Shown here piece by piece: positions 61,122-64,000 of a DNA stretch of 64,000 nt; position 1 is the stretch's first letter; every line of letters starts with the position of its first letter. The notes under the pieces are model-generated. The model ran no database searches and was not told the origin of the DNA. It was given only the letters and a program-made list of their open reading frames with translations. The translations under genes and the position numbers were made by a program. Where the stretch lies: NCBI RefSeq assembly GCF_006385675.1, contig NZ_VFRR01000002.1, positions 62,001 through 126,000 on the forward strand. The letters run 5' to 3'. This DNA is from Maribrevibacterium harenarium. GTDB taxonomy: Bacteria > Pseudomonadota > Gammaproteobacteria > Pseudomonadales > Marinomonadaceae.

Positions 61122-62861
61122 ATGAAACTTCTTTTTGCGTGGATTGGTGGCTGGCTAGTAATGTTAATGGCTAACAATGCTACTGCCGCTTTTCTACCTG
61201 CCAATGAGGCGTTCCAGCTCAGCCATTCTCAAACCCGATTGGAATGGACGATAGCACCGGGTTATTACCTATACCAAGAACGTATAGCGGTTTTGGATGG
61301 CGATAAAGCCCAGTTGCCATTGGTTTGGGAGACCTCAGCAGAGAGTAAAGATGACCCGAATTTTGGTCTAGTGCAGGTCTTTCACCAACGTGCCGCAGCA
61401 CAAATTGACCTGAACAAGGCGACTCTGGCTTTTCCGGCAACGGTAAAAGTGCGTTACCAAGGTTGTGCCGATGAGGGCTTGTGTTACCCACCCCAGACGG
61501 TCACTTTGACCTTAACCGAGCCATCTACCCTAGAGATATCAGAAACTGTAGCTCCATCTCAAGAACAGGCACAAACCGGTGCGGTACAACCCAGCAAAGA
61601 GCGACTTTGGTGGACATTAGCTTCTTTCTTTGTGCTCGGGGTGGGGTTGTCGTTGACCCCCTGTGTACTGCCGATGATCCCGATTTTGCTCAGTATTATC
61701 ACCGGTGGCAAAACCGCACCGACTCGCCGCCAGAGCTTTCTGTTGGCGTTGGCTTATGTACTGGGAATGTCGCTGGCTTACAGTGCTGCTGGCGTGTTAG
61801 TCGGCTTATTTGGTGCTCAGCTAAATCTGCAAGCGGCAACGCAATCTCCGTTGATTCTGAGCATTTTTGCGGGGTTATTTGTGTTTTTGGCACTGCCCAT
61901 GTTTGGCGTCTTTAATCTGGATTTACCTTCTGGGCTGAAAAACAAGCTGAGCAATGTGGGCAGCAATAGTTCGGCTCCTTTAGTGGGTGCGGCAGTAATG
62001 GGAGCGATCTCGGCGATTGTGGTTTCCCCTTGTGTTACCGCACCGATGGCGGGAGCATTGCTGTACATCAGTACCACGGGAGATGCCTTGGTCGGTGGTT
62101 TGACCTTGTTTGCCTTGAGTTTAGGGATGGGCGTGCCACTGTTACTACTTGGTGCTGGCGGTAGTCGCCTGTTACCCAAAGCAGGAATGTGGATGGAGTT
62201 GGTGAAACATACTTTTGGCTTTGTGTTATTGGGTATCGCTTGGCTACTAATCACACGTCTGCTTCCTGCCCAAATCAGTGTGATGGGTTGGGGGGTATTA
62301 CTGTTGGTTTATGTGGTACAAATCTGGCCAGAGGATTTAGCCACTACCGGAAAACGCATTGGCCGAGCCGTTGCCCTGCTGCTGGGTTTGTATGGATCGA
62401 GCTTACTGTTGTCTGCTCTGGCAGGTGCGCCGAGTTTGGTCACGCCATTAGGCTTTCTCACAGGTGGCGGTAATAGCCAAGTCGCGAATCAAGAGTTAAC
62501 CGCGTCACTGTTTCATCGCACCGCGGACACGGCTGTGATTCAGCAGGCGATTGAGGCTCAACGTCTAGGTGGCAACCCGTTGGTGATAGATATCTATGCC
62601 GACTGGTGTACCAGCTGTCAGGAACTCGAACATCAAGTATTTAACACACCGGAGGCGCTTGCCTACCAAGGCAAAATCACCTTCTTACAGCTAGATATCA
62701 CCGCCAACAGCCCTGAACATCAGGCTTTTCTACAGCGTCACAATCTCTTCGGTCCACCGAGCTTGTTGTTCTTCAATGGGGATACCCAACCAAAGGATAG
62801 CTTTCAAGGGGATATCCCCCGTGACCAGTTTCTTTCAAGGTTACAGGGGATGGTTCGTTAA
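61122..62861 (+). CDS. dsbD: Thiol:disulfide interchange protein DsbD
   Basis: DsbD carries electrons from cytoplasmic thioredoxin to periplasmic proteins. All three domains are visible. A signal peptide precedes the N-terminal domain with YQGCADEGLCYPPQ. The eight-helix membrane domain has the paired Cys in LTPCVLPMIPILLSII and VVSPCVTAPMAGALL. The C-terminal thioredoxin domain has YADWCTSCQELE. ATG 61122 has GGGGA 5 bases upstream; ATG 61116 is possible. Length is about 579 aa. It is divergent from the tlpA operon and tail-to-tail with the PNPOx-like gene (4-bp overlap). Confidence 0.96.
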   Translation: MKLLFAWIGGWLVMLMANNATAAFLPANEAFQLSHSQTRLEWTIAPGYYLYQERIAVLDGDKAQLPLVWETSAESKDDPNFGLVQVFHQRAAAQIDLNKATLAFPATVKVRYQGCADEGLCYPPQTVTLTLTEPSTLEISETVAPSQEQAQTGAVQPSKERLWWTLASFFVLGVGLSLTPCVLPMIPILLSIITGGKTAPTRRQSFLLALAYVLGMSLAYSAAGVLVGLFGAQLNLQAATQSPLILSIFAGLFVFLALPMFGVFNLDLPSGLKNKLSNVGSNSSAPLVGAAVMGAISAIVVSPCVTAPMAGALLYISTTGDALVGGLTLFALSLGMGVPLLLLGAGGSRLLPKAGMWMELVKHTFGFVLLGIAWLLITRLLPAQISVMGWGVLLLVYVVQIWPEDLATTGKRIGRAVALLLGLYGSSLLLSALAGAPSLVTPLGFLTGGGNSQVANQELTASLFHRTADTAVIQQAIEAQRLGGNPLVIDIYADWCTSCQELEHQVFNTPEALAYQGKITFLQLDITANSPEHQAFLQRHNLFGPPSLLFFNGDTQPKDSFQGDIPRDQFLSRLQGMVR

Positions 62862-63505
62862 AAACACTCTGGTGCTTGAGGTGGATTGTATTGCTCGGCA
62901 TCAGACGCATCGGTTTCCGGGGTGCCCCATTGGCGGGTCAGGGGTAATACTCCTGACCAAACTGGCCAATCTTTATCTGCCTCATCATCTACCGGAGCGC
63001 CCTGGCGGACTTTGGCGCTGGCTTCATCGATTTTGATGCGCACCAAGGCCGTGGCATTAACCTCTGTAGCTGTCATGGGGCGCAGTTGATCCCAACGATT
63101 TGGGCAAAATTTGTCGACAAACAGCTTAAAATGACGGGCTTTTTCATCAAAGTCAGTAATTTCTTCGGCAATACCGAACAGTGTCACCGAGCGGTAATTC
63201 ACCGAGTGATTAAAGGCTGATCGTGCCAATACTAAACCATCTAGCGCACAAATATTGATACATACCTTTTCCTCCGACTTAGCGGCACCATGGGCATTAC
63301 GGGCTTTGCCGTGACCGTGCCAGTAAAGGTAATCTCCCTCGCGCCAGTGGCAGGTAGGGGTGACAAACACTTGCCCATTCACTTGCTGTCCAATATGGCA
63401 CAGCATGGTTTCATCAATAATTTTGTGTACGGTTGTCTGATCATACAGGGCCCGTTTTGCTCCCCGTTTTACGGTACTGGTAGAAGTTTGTAGTGATGCG
63501 CTCAT
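62858..63505 (-). CDS. Pyridoxamine 5'-phosphate oxidase family protein
   Basis: A 215-aa protein from ATG 63505 (GGAG 6 bases upstream) has the split-barrel flavin-binding pattern of PNPOx relatives: MLCHIGQQVNGQVFVTPTCHWREGDYLYWHGHGKARN, VCINICALDGLVLARSAFNHSVNYRSVTLFGIAEEI and ATALVRIKIDEASAKVR. It is of the short branch often described as FMN-binding or NimA-like, not canonical PdxH. It is divergent from a MocR-type regulator gene, a pairing seen repeatedly for such genes. A link to PLP or flavin metabolism is possible; the reaction is not known. Confidence 0.87.
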   Translation of the reverse strand: MSASLQTSTSTVKRGAKRALYDQTTVHKIIDETMLCHIGQQVNGQVFVTPTCHWREGDYLYWHGHGKARNAHGAAKSEEKVCINICALDGLVLARSAFNHSVNYRSVTLFGIAEEITDFDEKARHFKLFVDKFCPNRWDQLRPMTATEVNATALVRIKIDEASAKVRQGAPVDDEADKDWPVWSGVLPLTRQWGTPETDASDAEQYNPPQAPECF

Positions 63506-63570
63506 GGGTGGCTCCATTTAGTGTGGCGGCTAGCTTGAGTATCGAGCCAGTGTAGGTAATATTGGTTTTA

Positions 63571-63603
63571 TAAAAAATGGCCAGATTTGTAAAAAATAAC
63601 CAG
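63571..63603. promoter_or_regulatory. Direct repeats, likely MocR operator
   Basis: TAAAAAATGGCCAG (63571-63584) and TAAAAAATAACCAG (63590-63603) match at 12 of 14 positions and are 19 bases apart, close to two helical turns. They lie between the PNPOx-like gene and the divergent MocR gene. MocR dimers typically bind direct repeats. Binding is inferred. Confidence 0.6.
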
Positions 63604-63640
63604 TCCAGATTATGGCGGTAGCGCTTTTTTTGAGGTGATG

Positions 63641-64000
63641 ATGTCGGCAGTGGGTCAGTTTGTGTGGAGCTTGGACGACGCAGCGGTAGATCGCACTGGT
63701 AAAAGGATTCCCCGTTTTCAGCAGCTGTATCAGCAAGTTTGCCAAGGGGTTGTCTCTGGTCGTCTACCGGTTGGCTGTCGCCTGCCGTCTAGCCGGGTAT
63801 TGGCCCAAGAATTGGGCGTGTCCCGCAGTGTCGTAGTGCAAGCCTACGATCAACTGCTTGCAGAAGGCGTACTCATCAGTGTGGCGAAAACAGGCTTATA
63901 TGTTGCCGACGGCCAGCCAATGGCCAAAGTGGCGCCGACGAAACTTCAAACTAACAAACCTGTCCCCCATACTAAGCTATGCCAATTCGACTCGGGTGCG
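63641..64000 (+). CDS. MocR-type (PdxR-like) regulator, N-terminal part
   Basis: The reading frame from ATG 63641 (GAGG 5 bases upstream; ATG 63638 also possible) runs off the right edge after 120 codons. It has a GntR winged HTH: RFQQLYQQVCQGVVSGRLPVGCRLPSSRVLAQELGVSRSVVVQAYDQLLAEGVLISVAKTGLYVAD. The aminotransferase domain expected for MocR/PdxR lies beyond the window. It is divergent from the PNPOx-like gene, its probable target. Confidence 0.88.
   Translation, partial: MSAVGQFVWSLDDAAVDRTGKRIPRFQQLYQQVCQGVVSGRLPVGCRLPSSRVLAQELGVSRSVVVQAYDQLLAEGVLISVAKTGLYVADGQPMAKVAPTKLQTNKPVPHTKLCQFDSGA

Overview
The window looks like chromosome of a marine-type gammaproteobacterium, most likely of the Oceanospirillales or a close relative. 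This rests on Pseudomonas-like housekeeping gene order (rsmB-fmt-def-dprA ... hemF-aroE), two TRAP transporters, pntAB, hydroxyproline catabolism and the general protein style. The genus cannot be fixed from this sequence. In Pseudomonas the same backbone lies close to the replication origin. Here the segment between dprA and hemF has been filled with about 17 kb of catabolic genes.

Layout. 0-5 kb: rsmB (cut by the window edge), fmt, def, dprA, hslR, cysQ. 5-10 kb: a TRAP transporter of unknown substrate and a chemoreceptor gene interrupted by one in-frame amber codon. 10-20 kb: a LysR gene, gabD-gabT for GABA use, then a trans-4-hydroxyproline module (GntR/FCD regulator, ketoglutarate-semialdehyde dehydrogenase, 4-hydroxyproline epimerase, DapA-type deaminase) tied together by two copies of one palindromic operator, and yghU. 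20-24 kb: a TetR regulator, hemF, aroE and a FemAB-like acyltransferase. 24-28 kb: a DUF4160/DUF2442 pair, a decayed norR end beside a truncated haemoglobin, a dense cluster of DnaA boxes (origin candidate), a MATE exporter and yefM-yoeB. 28-37 kb: rhodanese with a divergent AraC regulator, then an LldR-type regulator, three ATTGGT-N3-ACCAAT operators, a TakP-type TRAP transporter and a large FAD/Fe-S D-lactate-type dehydrogenase. Together these read as a lactate-uptake and oxidation unit. 37-44 kb: TSUP permease, RecQ-type helicase, parE/phd, ybiT, an orphan HigA-like antitoxin, and a DUF2867-tetR operon behind a 51-bp palindrome.

44-54.5 kb: cspA, a MocR/EamA divergent pair, then the least understood block. 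It is a tightly overlapping minus-strand operon encoding a PhoU-like/APH kinase, a GAK-type ATP-grasp enzyme, an HprK-related kinase, a histidine phosphatase, a metallophosphatase and an amphi-Trp protein, with a divergent inositol-monophosphatase-family gene. This matches the computationally defined 'GAK' system (ATP-Grasp, Amphi-Trp, HPr-Kinase-related), whose biochemical function is unknown to me. It is the best candidate for an undescribed system.

54.5-64 kb: pntAB, then a minus-strand operon tlpA-DUF4266-DUF3570-apbE in which the DUF3570 barrel carries an ApbE-type flavinylation motif, dsbD, a PNPOx-family gene and a divergent MocR regulator cut by the window end. Four toxin-antitoxin-like loci (three pairs and one orphan) are scattered between 24 and 43 kb. 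No rRNA or tRNA genes, CRISPR arrays, prophages or insertion sequences were seen.
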